Shown: positions 1 to 10,011, counted from the stretch's first letter. The stretch: DNA of 64,000 bases from Halobacillus shinanisalinarum (GCF_022919835.1 NZ_CP095074.1:4628001-4692000); one strand, 5' to 3'. A program made the numbers and translations. Notes: generated by a model not told the origin, from the sequence alone.

Positions 1-1
1 A

Positions 2-541
2 GATCTTGCCCGTACCAAGATGGACAAACTCCGCGCCAAGGGGGTACGTCCGCGTGCAGCCAGAGCTATGATTCTAGGTATTCCGAACGTTGGAAAGTCG
101 ACACTTATTAATCGGCTCGCTAATAAAAAAGCTGCCATTACAGGGGATCGCCCTGGTGTTACTAAAAAGCAACAGTGGATTAAAGTTAAGAAAGATTTTG
201 AGCTGCTTGATACGCCAGGCATTCTCTGGCCTAAGTTTGAGCAAGAGGAGACTGGATACAGACTTGCAGCTATAGGAACAATCAAGGACCAAATTTTACC
301 AAAAGAAGACGTTGCTGCCTATGTATTGGATTTTTTAAAAAATAGCTACCCTGATTTATTGAAGGAACGCTACGGCTTTTCAACATACGATGATATTATG
401 AATGCCTTTGAACAAATTGGTCAAAAAAGGGGCTGCCTGGAGAGTGGTGGTGTCGTAAACTTTGATAAAACATCAGATGTCATTCTTCAAGATTTAAGAA
501 GCGGCAAACTAGGGTTAATTAGCTTTGATCAACCGGATTAA
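2..541 (+). CDS. rbgA: Ribosome biogenesis GTPase RbgA (YlqF), 5'-truncated by window edge
   Basis: The C-terminal 179 residues of a circularly permuted GTPase that acts late in 50S subunit assembly. The reading frame is open from base 2, so the true start lies upstream; the full family protein is about 280 residues, with the G4 and G5 motifs in the missing part. The G1 motif GIPNVGKS (about bases 77-100) and the G3 motif DTPG followed by ILWPKF are visible. The C-terminal half is the helical domain that contacts the ribosome. Next to rnhB as in B. subtilis. A terminator-like hairpin follows the stop codon. The internal ATG at base 20 is a methionine in the middle of the conserved domain, not a start. 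Confidence 0.96.
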   Translation, partial: DLARTKMDKLRAKGVRPRAARAMILGIPNVGKSTLINRLANKKAAITGDRPGVTKKQQWIKVKKDFELLDTPGILWPKFEQEETGYRLAAIGTIKDQILPKEDVAAYVLDFLKNSYPDLLKERYGFSTYDDIMNAFEQIGQKRGCLESGGVVNFDKTSDVILQDLRSGKLGLISFDQPD

Positions 542-548
542 ACACCCA

Positions 549-590
549 GAAACGCAACAGGGATCAATGACTCTAGATTGCGTTTTTTCT
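549..590 (+). terminator. Probable rho-independent terminator after rbgA
   Basis: The arms AAACGCAA (550-557) and TTGCGTTT (578-585) can pair around a 20-base loop, and the right arm runs into a T-rich tract (TTTTTTCT). It begins 8 bases after the rbgA stop. The loop is long, so confidence is moderate. Confidence 0.6.
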
Positions 591-594
591 TATA

Positions 595-1190
595 GAGGAT
601 GTTCAAAAAGTCACCAAATGATAAAGTGAAACTTCCATCAGTGGGGTTTTCACTGATGGTTCGTTCAGGCCTACACGATGTCTGTGTTCCTTAAAATCGG
701 ACATTTACGGACAGTAAACCCTCTGCATAGCTTCTTATTTTCACGACGATATCTTTGGGATTTACTGACTGTTCATGAGGGATAAATGGTGAATTCCTTC
801 GTTCCTCGTTTTTTCCGGTCCTCACGTATGAAAGGCATACGCTGTGGTGTGAACGGAACCGCCATTATGAGATTTGTGATAGGTGACTCCTGTGATAAGA
901 AATCACTTGTTATAGGTCTTCCATTTCCGAAATCAATGGTGTACATTCTTACGTCTACCCCCTTAACGTTTAGCTACTACACGTCCTTAGCTGTCATACG
1001 CACGACTTATAGTAGTGATGGCTGATAACATGTACTCTCCCTACTAGTTGCGGTTCCTATCAATGATGGGGAAGGAGTATCGCATATTTCCCTGTGCTAC
1101 CTATGAATCCTTCCATTATTATAGGTCAAAAAATCACCCCGAATAGCAACAAACTTTTAGAAAACAGCCTAGATTAAAAAATTCATACCG
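595..1190. repeat. Degenerate, composite repeat region between rbgA and rnhB
   Basis: Most of the 741-base gap between rbgA and rnhB looks like repeat debris. It begins with GAGGATGTTCAAAAAGTCAC, almost the same left end as the element at 31066. The homology to that element breaks off after about base 625 and resumes around 786-832, including the shared stretch TTTTTTCCGGTCCTCACG. The intervening 160 bases contain a perfect 9-bp hairpin (635-643 with 651-659) and read as a secondary insertion. No matching right end (ACTTTTTGAAC) is present. The 79-codon open frame at 786-1025 overlaps the repeat and resembles no protein I recognise. No intact transposase is visible. Confidence 0.6.
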
Positions 1191-1282
1191 GGGCTAAGGT
1201 TGTTTGTTAATCCTTCTTGCTCTTTTTGAATTTCATATTTAATAGAAGTAGCCGATAATCCAAGTAAAGAGGGAATGACATA

Positions 1283-2053
1283 ATGAAAGAGTCAACGATT
1301 AAGGATATAAAATACAAATTGGATACAGATCAATTTTCGAATGCCGAACTAGAATTGTTAAGAGAAGATAAGCGCAAAGGTGTACATAAGCTTCTCAAGC
1401 AATATGATGTAATGCAGCAAAGGAAGAAAGAGTTAAAGAAACAATATGAACGTATGCTTTCCTTTGAGAAAAAAGCGAAGTCGTCTGGAAAGATATTGAT
1501 CGCGGGGATTGATGAGGCGGGGAGAGGGCCGCTAGCTGGTCCGGTAGTTGCTGCTGCGGTTATCTTGCCTCCGACTTTTTACTTGGAAGGACTTTATGAT
1601 TCGAAACAACTCTCCCTTCAAAAACGGGAACAATTTTTTGAAGCGATTAAACAGCAAGCTGATTATGGGGTCGGCATTGTAACTAATGACGAGATTGATA
1701 AGTGGAATATCTATCAAGCGACGAAGCTTGCGATGAGGCGGGCTGTTAATCAGTTATCGGAAGCTCCAGATCATTTATTAATTGACGCGATGAGGCTTGA
1801 GAATGTTCCCTTTACACAAGAGTCGATTGTCAAAGGAGATCAACGCAGTGTTTCCATTGCCGCAGCAAGTATTATGGCAAAGGTAACCCGAGATCGAATG
1901 ATGAAAGAAATCAGTCAACACTATCCAACCTATGGCTTTGCATCAAATCAAGGCTATGGTACACCTATGCATTTGCAGGCACTAAATACATATGGGCCAA
2001 CACCTTATCATCGCAAAAGTTTTGCGCCGGTTAAAGATATCATTTTTTCATAA
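1283..2053 (+). CDS. rnhB: Ribonuclease HII
   Basis: A 256-residue type 2 RNase H that nicks 5' of ribonucleotides in DNA and degrades RNA:DNA hybrids, in the cytoplasm. A lysine-rich N-terminal arm of about 65 residues precedes the catalytic core. The GIDEAGRGPLAGPV motif carries the acidic pair D77/E78, DSKQLS supplies D106, and LLIDAM supplies the further catalytic aspartate. The length matches B. subtilis RnhB (255). The ATG at 1283 follows a purine-rich AGAGGGAATGA sequence. It sits 9 bases upstream of ylqG, so the two are probably co-transcribed. No clear sigma-A promoter was picked out upstream because the region is repeat debris. Confidence 0.96.
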   Translation: MKESTIKDIKYKLDTDQFSNAELELLREDKRKGVHKLLKQYDVMQQRKKELKKQYERMLSFEKKAKSSGKILIAGIDEAGRGPLAGPVVAAAVILPPTFYLEGLYDSKQLSLQKREQFFEAIKQQADYGVGIVTNDEIDKWNIYQATKLAMRRAVNQLSEAPDHLLIDAMRLENVPFTQESIVKGDQRSVSIAAASIMAKVTRDRMMKEISQHYPTYGFASNQGYGTPMHLQALNTYGPTPYHRKSFAPVKDIIFS

Positions 2054-2065
2054 GGGGGATGCTTG

Positions 2066-3940
2066 ATGAGTCTGGGTTCTCATCCACTTTTTAAAGTACT
2101 ACATAAAACTGCCATCCTAAAACCGGAGCAGCCGCTTAAAGTCGGACAAATGATACCAGGCAGGATTGTGAACCTGCTGCCTGGCCAACGAGCAATGATT
2201 CAAGTGGGGAACCGTCAGTTTCAAGCTCAACTTGAGGTCCCGTTAAAAGACGGTGAAAGGTATATGTTTCAAGTAACATCAACAGACGATACATTAAAGC
2301 TGAAGATGATTTCCACGCAAGCAACCCCATCAGGTCGACGCGATAGTTTTCATTTGTTAAGGCAACTAGGAATAAAAGCAACCAAGGATAACGTTGACTT
2401 TTTCCTGCAGCTGATCAAACAAGGGAGTATGTTTACAATATCAGATTTGACAAATGCCTTCGAAATATTACAGCGGCATAAGGGAACAATCGATGCGAAC
2501 GAGACACTGCTGCAAATGTTTCAGAAGCAAATGCCAATAAAGACAGGGGTGTTCGAGGCACTTATGGCAAGACAAACTCTATCATTAACAGATCAGTTTG
2601 CCAAAATGTATGACCATTTGAGCCGATCGAAAGCCCCTGTCCAAAAACAGCTTGTCGATTTACTTGGATTAGTATCTGGAAAACAACGCTCTCGTTCATT
2701 TCAAGAAGCGGCCGCAACGAAACTATTGTCCGAATCCAGTCAAGGAACAGACACCACTTTTTCGCTTTTTAAACAGGCAGGGGTCATTGCGAATGATGTC
2801 AATTATGAACAATACAGGCGGTCATTCCTGCGTGCTTTTTCTACAAGGGGTGGATCCGGTCTGGATATAGAGTTAATTGTAAGAAATTATATTAGTACGA
2901 GGAAGTCTATCCCCTTCTTGCCTTCAAGTCATCAAGCTGAAACGGCATTACGAAGGTTATTTGAACAGCAGCTGCCACTATCATCAAGGGAGAACAATGT
3001 ACTCGTGGAATGGAGCAAGCAGCTAAAGGGGGGCATCACGGGATCACAAACACTATCCGACACCCTGATCAATAAAATTCAGGCCAATCATCAATCCATA
3101 ATTCAATCCGGCGTATTTGATAAATTAGTCCCCTTTTTAGGCAGTCATACAACTTCGATTCTTTCGCAAGGTTCAAACCATCTCCCAGGAAGCACTGAAC
3201 CGACACTAAAAGCATTATCCAGTCTTGAAACCTTGCTTGCAAAACAAGTTCCTGATACAAGCAAAGCAGCCCTCATAGAGTGGGCTGTCCGCACTAATAC
3301 ACTGCAATCAAATAGGGGCAGTAAGGAAACCATTCTTGCTAAAATGAAAATGATGCATTTATTGTCCGGCATCAATCATGAATCGAACGTTAAAAAACAG
3401 CTTGCTAAGGGTGAGCAAACTTTAAATGAAGGAACAATTAAAGCACTGTTGCTTCAAAACATGCAGGAGCACCCTTCGTTAAGGCAGGATGCGATGAGAC
3501 AGCTCGTTCAATTGCTCAATGGTGTACAGCTTACTTCCCACCAAGAAATGGGTCAGATGCTTCAGCTAGCACTTACCTTCCCTGGTGATTTGTTAAACGT
3601 TAATAAAGATATTCATTTGAACATGGAGGGTAAGAAGAATAAAAAAGGTGAAATCGACCCGGATTATTGCCATATTATGTTCTTTTTGGATCTAGAGCAT
3701 TTGCAGGAAACAGTGATTGACTTATCGATTGTTGAGCGGCGCGTGGCTGTTACTATATATAACCAAATGGAAGCAGCAGAAAATCTTATCTCAGAGCATA
3801 AATCTGCCCTTACGTCCGGACTTTTAGAGTTAGGTTATGAATTAACCTCTGTCAAAGTTCTACAATCAAGTCATCAGAACAAGCCGATCCAAACTTCGCA
3901 GATAAATAAAGAACATAAAGGAGTAGACATCCGCATATGA
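2066..3940 (+). CDS. ylqG: YlqG-like protein with FliK-like C-terminus
   Basis: A 624-residue protein of unknown function at the ylqG position. The N-terminal 90 residues form a small beta-rich segment (VGQMIPGRIVNLLPGQ and GERYMFQV). A long Gln- and Ser-rich helical middle follows. The last 120 residues, with HIMFFLDLEHLQETVIDLS followed by MEAAENLISEHKSALTSGL, resemble the C-terminal domain of flagellar hook-length control proteins (FliK), though distantly. The ATG at 2066 follows AAGGGGGAT at good spacing; a TTG lies one codon upstream. It overlaps ylqH by four bases (ATGA). A role in export switching is an inference from the FlhB-like neighbour. Confidence 0.8.
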   Translation: MSLGSHPLFKVLHKTAILKPEQPLKVGQMIPGRIVNLLPGQRAMIQVGNRQFQAQLEVPLKDGERYMFQVTSTDDTLKLKMISTQATPSGRRDSFHLLRQLGIKATKDNVDFFLQLIKQGSMFTISDLTNAFEILQRHKGTIDANETLLQMFQKQMPIKTGVFEALMARQTLSLTDQFAKMYDHLSRSKAPVQKQLVDLLGLVSGKQRSRSFQEAAATKLLSESSQGTDTTFSLFKQAGVIANDVNYEQYRRSFLRAFSTRGGSGLDIELIVRNYISTRKSIPFLPSSHQAETALRRLFEQQLPLSSRENNVLVEWSKQLKGGITGSQTLSDTLINKIQANHQSIIQSGVFDKLVPFLGSHTTSILSQGSNHLPGSTEPTLKALSSLETLLAKQVPDTSKAALIEWAVRTNTLQSNRGSKETILAKMKMMHLLSGINHESNVKKQLAKGEQTLNEGTIKALLLQNMQEHPSLRQDAMRQLVQLLNGVQLTSHQEMGQMLQLALTFPGDLLNVNKDIHLNMEGKKNKKGEIDPDYCHIMFFLDLEHLQETVIDLSIVERRVAVTIYNQMEAAENLISEHKSALTSGLLELGYELTSVKVLQSSHQNKPIQTSQINKEHKGVDIRI

Positions 3941-4221
3941 AGAACAAACGAAAGGAAGCCATTGCGCTTGGTTATCAGACGGAAAAGGATCAGGCGCCAA
4001 AAGTCCTTGCTAAAGGGAAAGGTATTATAGCTGACAACATCCTTGATAAAGCAAAAGAAAGCAATATTCCAGTCCAAGAGGATGCTACGCTCGTAGAACT
4101 ATTGTCGGAACTGAATATTAATGAGCAGATACCTGAAGATTTGTACCATGTTGTCGCAGAAATTTTTGCTTTTATATACCGTGCAGATCAGGAAGGAGAA
4201 AAGAACCACAAGTTTACATAA
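3937..4221 (+). CDS. ylqH: YlqH, stand-alone FlhB cytoplasmic-domain homologue
   Basis: A 94-residue soluble protein that aligns with the part of FlhB just after its NPTH autocleavage site. It carries EAIALGY, then APKVLAKGKG, where the full FlhB of this window (ending 31061) has YAIAIKY then APFVVAKGVD. There is no NPTH motif and no membrane segment, so it mimics the small C-terminal fragment released from FlhB on cleavage. The start codon overlaps the ylqG stop (ATGA), implying translational coupling. The pairing with a FliK-like partner is suggestive of a role in type III export specificity, but the function is not established. Confidence 0.85.
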   Translation: MKNKRKEAIALGYQTEKDQAPKVLAKGKGIIADNILDKAKESNIPVQEDATLVELLSELNINEQIPEDLYHVVAEIFAFIYRADQEGEKNHKFT

Positions 4222-4272
4222 TAGAATGGACGAAAACTGACTGAGGAGTTTCGACAAAAAAAGAGGTTACTG

Positions 4273-4302
4273 TGGACAATTGACAGCGTTTTTTTATACA
4301 AT
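4273..4302 (+). promoter_or_regulatory. Putative sigma-A promoter of sucCD
   Basis: A -35-like TGGACA (4273-4278) and a -10 region within TATACAAT (4295-4302) are separated by 16-18 bases, about 35 bases before the sucC start. A TTGACA overlapping the -35 side is too close to the -10 to be the functional box. Confidence 0.5.
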
Positions 4303-4336
4303 GGAAATGCAGTGAAATTTGATGGGAGGATGAAAC

Positions 4337-5497
4337 ATGAACATTCACGAGTATCAAGGAAAACAAATTATGCGCGATTTTGGCGTTTCAGTGCCAAATG
4401 GGCATGTGGCTTATACCGTAGATGAAGCTGTAGATGCAGCTAAAAAACTGGGGAGCAAAGTCACTGTAGTAAAAGCACAGATCCACGCAGGCGGACGCGG
4501 AAAAGCAGGTGGTGTCAAGATTGCTAAAGATCTTGATGAAGTGCGTACATACGCTGAAGAGATTTTAGGTAAAACGCTTGTAACCCATCAGACCGGACCA
4601 GAAGGTAAAGAAGTGAAGCGCCTGCTAATTGAAGAAGGCTGCGATATTAAGAGTGAATACTATGTTGGACTTGTTTTAGATCGTGCAACGAGTAAAGTAA
4701 CGATGATGGCTTCTGAAGAAGGTGGAACAGAGATCGAAGAAGTGGCAGAGAAGACCCCGGAGAAAATTTTCAAAGAGGTCGTCGATCCTGTAACTGGCCT
4801 GACACCTTTCCAAGCTCGTCGACTAGCTTTCAATATTAATATTCCAAAAGAGTCTTTAGGCAAAGCTGTTAAGTTCATGCTTGGTCTTTATGATGTTTTT
4901 GTTAAAAAAGACTGCTCGATTGCGGAAATTAACCCACTTGTTACAACAGGTGATGGTGGTGTATTAGCCCTTGATTCCAAATTAAACTTTGATGATAACG
5001 CTCTATTCCGTCAGAAAGATGTTGCGGAATTGCGTGACCTTGAAGAAGAGGATCCAAAAGAAGTGGAAGCATCTAAATACGACTTAAGCTACATTGCTTT
5101 GGATGGAAACATCGGCTGTATGGTTAATGGTGCTGGACTGGCTATGGCTACGATGGATACGATTAATCACTATAGTGGTGATCCTGCCAACTTCCTTGAT
5201 GTCGGAGGCGGAGCTACTACAGAGAAGGTAACAGAAGCTTTCAAATTGATTCTTTCAGATGAAAATGTTAAAGGAATTTTCGTTAACATCTTCGGAGGCA
5301 TCATGAAGTGTGACGTAATTGCTGAAGGGGTTGTGGCGGCAACGAAAGAAGTCGGCTTAACCTTGCCGCTTGTCGTACGTCTTGAAGGTACAAATGTAGA
5401 AGCTGGTAAGAAGATTCTTGAAGAATCAGGACTAAATATTACATCTGCTGATTCAATGGCAAACGGCGCTCAAAAAATCGTAGAACTAGTTAAGTAG
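4337..5497 (+). CDS. sucC: Succinyl-CoA ligase [ADP-forming] subunit beta
   Basis: A 386-residue beta subunit of succinyl-CoA synthetase, the TCA-cycle enzyme that converts succinyl-CoA, ADP and phosphate to succinate, CoA and ATP. It starts with the family's typical [10 protein letters not shown], followed by an ATP-grasp fold with the glycine-rich [15 protein letters not shown] stretch near residues 45-62 and [18 protein letters not shown] in the C-terminal ligase domain. The length is the family norm. The ATG follows GATGGGAGGATG. It forms a two-gene operon with sucD, 17 bases downstream, and a sigma-A-like promoter lies just upstream. Confidence 0.98.
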   Translation: MNIHEYQGKQIMRDFGVSVPNGHVAYTVDEAVDAAKKLGSKVTVVKAQIHAGGRGKAGGVKIAKDLDEVRTYAEEILGKTLVTHQTGPEGKEVKRLLIEEGCDIKSEYYVGLVLDRATSKVTMMASEEGGTEIEEVAEKTPEKIFKEVVDPVTGLTPFQARRLAFNINIPKESLGKAVKFMLGLYDVFVKKDCSIAEINPLVTTGDGGVLALDSKLNFDDNALFRQKDVAELRDLEEEDPKEVEASKYDLSYIALDGNIGCMVNGAGLAMATMDTINHYSGDPANFLDVGGGATTEKVTEAFKLILSDENVKGIFVNIFGGIMKCDVIAEGVVAATKEVGLTLPLVVRLEGTNVEAGKKILEESGLNITSADSMANGAQKIVELVK

Positions 5498-5514
5498 GAA
5501 AGGCGGGGAATCTG

Positions 5515-6417
5515 ATGAGTGTATATATTAACAAAGATACAAAGGTTATTGTTCAAGGAATTACCGGCTCTACAGCCCTATTCCATACAAAGCAAATGAT
5601 CGAATATGGAACACAAATTGTTGGCGGTGTAACGCCAGGTAAAGGCGGCACTGAAGTCGAGGGTGTTCCTGTTTTCAATACAGTAGAAGAAGCCGTCGCA
5701 CAAACCGGAGCCAACGCTTCCGTCATTTATGTGCCCGCTCCATTCGCTGCTGATGCGATTATGGAAGCGACAGATGCAGATATGGATCTAGCTATTTGTA
5801 TTACTGAGCACATTCCAGTCATGGATATGGTGAAAGTAAAACGTTATATGGAAGGCAAGAGGACTCGTCTAGTCGGACCGAACTGCCCAGGAGTCATTAC
5901 ACCTGAAGAATGTAAAATTGGCATTATGCCAGGATATATTCATAAAAAGGGTCACGTAGGTGTTGTATCTCGTTCAGGTACGCTTACGTATGAAGCGGTG
6001 CATCAGCTATCTGAAGCAGGATTAGGACAATCTACTGCTGTAGGTATTGGCGGAGACCCTGTCAATGGAACAGATTTTATCGATGTACTTAAAGCCTTTA
6101 ATGAGGATGCAGATACAAAGGCTGTAATTATGATTGGTGAGATCGGTGGAACAGCTGAAGAAGAAGCGGCTGAGTGGGTAAAAGAAAACATGGATAAGCC
6201 TGTTGTTGGCTTCATTGGTGGACGTACAGCACCCCCAGGAAAACGCATGGGTCATGCTGGTGCGATTATTTCAGGTGGTAAAGGAACAGCTGATGAGAAA
6301 ATCCGCGTTATGAATGAAAGTGGAATCGAAGTAGCTGAAACACCTTCTGTAATGGGTGAAACGCTAATTAGCGTATTGAAAAAAGAAAACCTTTATGACA
6401 AATGCAAAACGCATTAA
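5515..6417 (+). CDS. sucD: Succinyl-CoA ligase subunit alpha
   Basis: A 300-residue alpha subunit that carries the CoA-binding Rossmann domain ([14 protein letters not shown] near the N-terminus) and the phosphohistidine in the GHAGAII motif (H247). [20 protein letters not shown] is the conserved central loop. The RBS is GAAAGGCGGGG before the ATG at 5515. It works as a heterodimer with SucC in the TCA cycle. A GC-rich hairpin follows the gene, separating it from dprA. Confidence 0.98.
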   Translation: MSVYINKDTKVIVQGITGSTALFHTKQMIEYGTQIVGGVTPGKGGTEVEGVPVFNTVEEAVAQTGANASVIYVPAPFAADAIMEATDADMDLAICITEHIPVMDMVKVKRYMEGKRTRLVGPNCPGVITPEECKIGIMPGYIHKKGHVGVVSRSGTLTYEAVHQLSEAGLGQSTAVGIGGDPVNGTDFIDVLKAFNEDADTKAVIMIGEIGGTAEEEAAEWVKENMDKPVVGFIGGRTAPPGKRMGHAGAIISGGKGTADEKIRVMNESGIEVAETPSVMGETLISVLKKENLYDKCKTH

Positions 6418-6429
6418 TCATTTATAGAG

Positions 6430-6457
6430 GAAACCGTGCCTTTGTGGCGCGGTTTTC
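6430..6457 (+). terminator. Terminator after sucD
   Basis: GAAACCGTGCC pairs with GGCGCGGTTTTC (one G-U pair) around the loop TTTGT, and the descending arm ends in a T-rich stretch. It starts about 12 bases after the sucD stop. Confidence 0.7.
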
Positions 6458-6499
6458 GTTATACTTAAGAAAACACTATATCAGAAAAGAGGCTGGTAA

Positions 6500-7381
6500 A
6501 TGAAAACCTTTAGACAACGCCTGATTCACTTACATGCTTGCCCTCAAGTCACCCGCTCCCTTTTAAACAAATGGTTAAAGCAAGACCCTGACCTCACAAC
6601 CCTCCTAAAAATGACCCCTGAAGAGATTTCGACAATCTTTCGTGTCCCAAGCACGAATTCCCAAATCATCTACAAACATATACACGACACTAGTATAATG
6701 AAGAAACTCGACACAGAAGAACAGTTGTACGGTTGTGTGACCATTTTTGACAAAGACTATCCAGAATTACTAAAAATAATTCCCGATCCCCCGCTAGTCC
6801 TTTACACAAAGGGCAATGCAAAGTTACTGCAACATCCTTTACCACTAAGTGTTGTTGGAACACGAACCCCATCAAATTATGCTCTTCCGGCTATGCGACA
6901 AATTCTGACACCTCTCATTAAATCAAACTTCTGTATGATAAGCGGCATGGCTATGGGGATAGATCAGTATGTGCATCGATTAGCCATTCAATACGGCGGA
7001 ACAACGATAGCTGTGATCGGATCAGGTTTTGACCATATTTATCCACGGAATAACCTCGCATTATATAAACACATGTGTGATAGCCAACTGATCATTAGTG
7101 AACACCCACCTGATCGTCCCCCTAGAAAATATCACTTCCCTGAGAGAAATCGGATTATATCAGGTTTATCAGAAGCGACACTTGTCATTGAAGCACGACT
7201 TAGGAGTGGTTCACTTATTACTGTGGATCAAGCTCTTGAACAAGGGAGAGAGGTTTTTGCGATGCCTGGTCCAATTGGCAGTAAAACGAGTGAAGGGTGC
7301 CACTATATGATTCGAGAAGGGGCAACACTCATTCAAGGTTATCAAGATATTATTCATGCCTACGCTGAAAAATTAAAATAA
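6500..7381 (+). CDS. dprA: DNA-processing protein DprA (Smf)
   Basis: A 293-residue protein that loads RecA on incoming single-stranded DNA during natural transformation. An N-terminal helical region of about 65 residues precedes the Rossmann-like DprA core. Recognisable blocks are VVGTRTPSNYA, ISGMAMGIDQYVHRLAI, GSGFDHIYPRNN, FPERNRIISGLS, RSGSLITVDQALEQGREVFAMPG and YMIREGATLI. The length is close to B. subtilis DprA (297). RBS: AAGAGGCTGG before the ATG. It lies in its conserved position between sucD and topA. It supports a potential for competence but does not prove it. Confidence 0.96.
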   Translation: MKTFRQRLIHLHACPQVTRSLLNKWLKQDPDLTTLLKMTPEEISTIFRVPSTNSQIIYKHIHDTSIMKKLDTEEQLYGCVTIFDKDYPELLKIIPDPPLVLYTKGNAKLLQHPLPLSVVGTRTPSNYALPAMRQILTPLIKSNFCMISGMAMGIDQYVHRLAIQYGGTTIAVIGSGFDHIYPRNNLALYKHMCDSQLIISEHPPDRPPRKYHFPERNRIISGLSEATLVIEARLRSGSLITVDQALEQGREVFAMPGPIGSKTSEGCHYMIREGATLIQGYQDIIHAYAEKLK

Positions 7382-7451
7382 CTTTTCCTATAAATGGCGC
7401 TGCCTCTATGGTTTAAACACCCTGTGAAGAAAAGAAATGAAACGGTTGAGT

Positions 7452-7480
7452 TTGACAAACGGTTTCATTGTATTTAATAA
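7452..7480 (+). promoter_or_regulatory. Putative sigma-A promoter of topA
   Basis: A perfect -35 TTGACA (7452-7457), a 17-base spacer, and TAATAA (7475-7480) as -10, about 60 bases before the topA start codon. Confidence 0.7.
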
Positions 7481-7540
7481 TAGGGAAGATTTATGAAAAC
7501 AAAGAGAAAACAGAAATACACCTCTATGGGAGGAACCTAT

Positions 7541-9616
7541 ATGGCAGACTATCTCGTAATAGTTGAATCACCAGCAAAAGCAAAAACGATTGAACGATAT
7601 CTTGGAAAAAAATACAAAGTAAAAGCATCCCTTGGGCACGTTCGTGACTTGCCTAGAAGTCAGATGGGTGTCAATGTTGAAGAAGAGTTTGAACCGAAAT
7701 ATATTACCATTCGCGGCAAAGGCCCTGTTCTAAAAGATTTAAAAGCAGCAGCCAAAAAGGCAAAACGCGTTTATCTAGCAGCCGACCCCGATCGCGAAGG
7801 GGAGGCTATCGCCTGGCATTTGGCCCATAGCTTAGATATTGATGAGCAATCAAAGTGTCGAGTCGTGTTTAACGAAATCACTAAAGAAGCGATTAAGGAT
7901 TCATTTAAACAACCAAGAACGATTGATTCCGATCTTGTTGATGCTCAACAAGCGCGGCGAATTCTAGATCGACTTGTCGGTTACAATATCAGCCCGATTC
8001 TTTGGAAAAAAGTTAAGAAGGGGCTCAGTGCAGGTCGTGTCCAATCCGTAGCCGTAAAAATTATTATCGATCGAGAGAATGAAATTAAAAAATTCAAGCC
8101 CGAAGAATATTGGACAATCGAAGCCGATTTCTTAAAAGAAAAAGAAACATTTGAAGGCTCTTTTTACGGAGTGGACGGAAAGAAGAAGGAACTTAAAACT
8201 AAAGAAGATGTGGAAGAGGTTAAAAGCAAGCTGAAAGGCGACTCGTATTCGGTTGATAAAGTTAATAAACGCGAGCGCCGCAGAAATCCTTCTTTACCAT
8301 TTACCACATCATCTCTTCAACAAGAGGCAGCGAGAAAGCTGAACTTTCGTGCAAAGAAAACGATGATGATTGCCCAGCAGCTTTATGAAGGGATAGATCT
8401 TGGCGGGAAACAAGGGACTGCAGGTTTGATTACCTATATGCGTACGGATTCCACTAGACTTTCAAACACAGCTAAGGAAGAAGCAAAGAATTATATTGAA
8501 TCGACCTATGGCAAAGAATACTTGGGTAAAAGTAAAGCAACGAAAAAGCAAGAGGGAGCTCAGGATGCCCACGAGGCAATCAGGCCAACGAGTGCTGCGC
8601 GTGATCCGAAATCAATGAAAAAGACGTTATCGAGGGATCAGCACCGTCTTTATAAACTAATTTGGGATCGGTTTTTAGCCAGTCAAATGGCGTCCGCTGT
8701 CTTAGATACGATGACGGTTCACTTAACAAACCAGGGTGTTGAATTTAGAGCTACAGGCTCAAAAGTTAAATTCAAAGGGTTTATGAAAGTGTATATTGAA
8801 GGCAACGACGATAATAAAAAAGAGAAAGATAAAATGCTGCCAAACTTAGAGGAAGGAATGACGGTGAAGGCGGAGGCAATCAAGCCCAACCAACACTTCA
8901 CCCAACCTCCTCCACGCTACACAGAGGCACGTTTAGTAAGAACACTTGAAGAACTTGGAATTGGCAGACCATCCACCTATGCTCCAACATTGGATGTCAT
9001 CCAGCGCCGTGGCTATGTAGCGCTTGATAATAAGCGCTTTGTACCGACAGAACTTGGAGAGATCGTTTTAGATCAACTCAAAGAATATTTTCCTGAAATT
9101 ATTGATGCAGATTTCACGAAGGAAATGGAAGATGATCTTGATTCGATTGAAGAAGGAGAACAAAATTGGGTATCCATAATCGCTGACTTTTATAAAGGCT
9201 TTGAACCTAGGCTTGAGAAAGCGGAAAAAGAAATGGAAGAAATTGAAATCAAAGATGAACCGGCTGGAATTGACTGTGAAAATTGCGGACATGAGATGGT
9301 ATATAAAATGGGCCGCTACGGTAAATTCCTGGCCTGCTCGAACTTCCCTGAATGCAGAAATACTAAGCCTATTCTTAAAAAAGTCGGCGTCACTTGTCCT
9401 AAATGTAAAGAAGGAGAAGTCGTCGAACGAAAAAGCAAGAAGAATCGTAAGTTCTTTGGTTGTGATCGGTACCCTGAATGTGACTTTATTTCATGGGATA
9501 AACCGATTACTAGACCTTGTCCGAGATGCCAGTCCTTATTGGTTGAGAAGCGAGCTAAAAAAGGAACTCAAATTCAGTGCACAGAATGTGATTATAAAGA
9601 ACAGCAGCAATCATAA
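7541..9616 (+). CDS. topA: DNA topoisomerase I
   Basis: A 691-residue type IA topoisomerase that relaxes negative supercoils. It has an N-terminal TOPRIM domain ([33 protein letters not shown]), the active-site tyrosine in [14 protein letters not shown], and three C-terminal zinc-ribbon repeats starting [16 protein letters not shown] and CPRCQSLL. The length equals the B. subtilis protein. The start at 7541 was chosen because GGGAGG lies 7 bases upstream. An in-frame ATG at 7493 would add 16 lysine-rich residues outside the family fold. Followed by a strong terminator. Confidence 0.98.
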   Translation: MADYLVIVESPAKAKTIERYLGKKYKVKASLGHVRDLPRSQMGVNVEEEFEPKYITIRGKGPVLKDLKAAAKKAKRVYLAADPDREGEAIAWHLAHSLDIDEQSKCRVVFNEITKEAIKDSFKQPRTIDSDLVDAQQARRILDRLVGYNISPILWKKVKKGLSAGRVQSVAVKIIIDRENEIKKFKPEEYWTIEADFLKEKETFEGSFYGVDGKKKELKTKEDVEEVKSKLKGDSYSVDKVNKRERRRNPSLPFTTSSLQQEAARKLNFRAKKTMMIAQQLYEGIDLGGKQGTAGLITYMRTDSTRLSNTAKEEAKNYIESTYGKEYLGKSKATKKQEGAQDAHEAIRPTSAARDPKSMKKTLSRDQHRLYKLIWDRFLASQMASAVLDTMTVHLTNQGVEFRATGSKVKFKGFMKVYIEGNDDNKKEKDKMLPNLEEGMTVKAEAIKPNQHFTQPPPRYTEARLVRTLEELGIGRPSTYAPTLDVIQRRGYVALDNKRFVPTELGEIVLDQLKEYFPEIIDADFTKEMEDDLDSIEEGEQNWVSIIADFYKGFEPRLEKAEKEMEEIEIKDEPAGIDCENCGHEMVYKMGRYGKFLACSNFPECRNTKPILKKVGVTCPKCKEGEVVERKSKKNRKFFGCDRYPECDFISWDKPITRPCPRCQSLLVEKRAKKGTQIQCTECDYKEQQQS

Positions 9617-9635
9617 TGAATGCACCTTTATACGA

Positions 9636-9671
9636 GAACCTGCAGCCAGAAATTGGTTGCAGGTTCTTTCT
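9636..9671 (+). terminator. Terminator after topA
   Basis: A 12-bp stem, GAACCTGCAGCC (9636-9647) with GGTTGCAGGTTC (9655-9666, one G-U pair), then TTTCTTTTC. It lies 19 bases after the topA stop. Confidence 0.88.
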
Positions 9672-10011
9672 TTTCATGAATGAATTGACACGAGACATGA
9701 TGAAGGCTATAATTACGGTTTGGTAAGTATGTTTGCTTGACAGCAATTTTGGTTATTTACTTATTAACAACGATATTCTATGCCATAAATGAAGCCATTC
9801 ACAGTTGTTGGAAACGAACGGACAAAATTATAAAGATTCCTGCGTAGTATTATTGAGGGGACCTGAACGTGTCTATACTAACAAACAGGCCATGATGCAT
9901 GTTATACTTAGTAAGGTGGGAACAATTCAGAATTTTGTTACAGTTTTATTAAATCCGTTGTTATTCATTGGGTAATTGTGATAAAATTTAAACGCCTTCG
10001 TGGGGTGAAAA
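9672..10011 (+). promoter_or_regulatory. Spacer with two putative promoters ahead of xerC
   Basis: This stretch has no gene. Relatives normally carry trmFO (gid) here, but no homologous frame or remnant is visible. Two promoter-like sites occur. The first is an extended -10, TG-T-TATACT (9900-9908), with no good -35. The second is TTGTTA (9958-9963), 18 bases, TAAAAT (9982-9987), 25 bases before the xerC start. Either could drive the xerC-hslV-hslU-codY operon. Confidence 0.5.

Noticed and set aside
786..1025. 79-codon open frame in the rbgA-rnhB gap
   Set aside because: It overlaps the repeat family (shared TTTTTTCCGGTCCTCACG), lacks a convincing RBS, and its product resembles no protein family I know.
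1251..1258. GCCGATAA, a near-perfect sigma-D -10 box, upstream of rnhB
   Set aside because: There is no TAAA-like -35 at 14-16 bases, and rnhB has no motility link. Probably chance.
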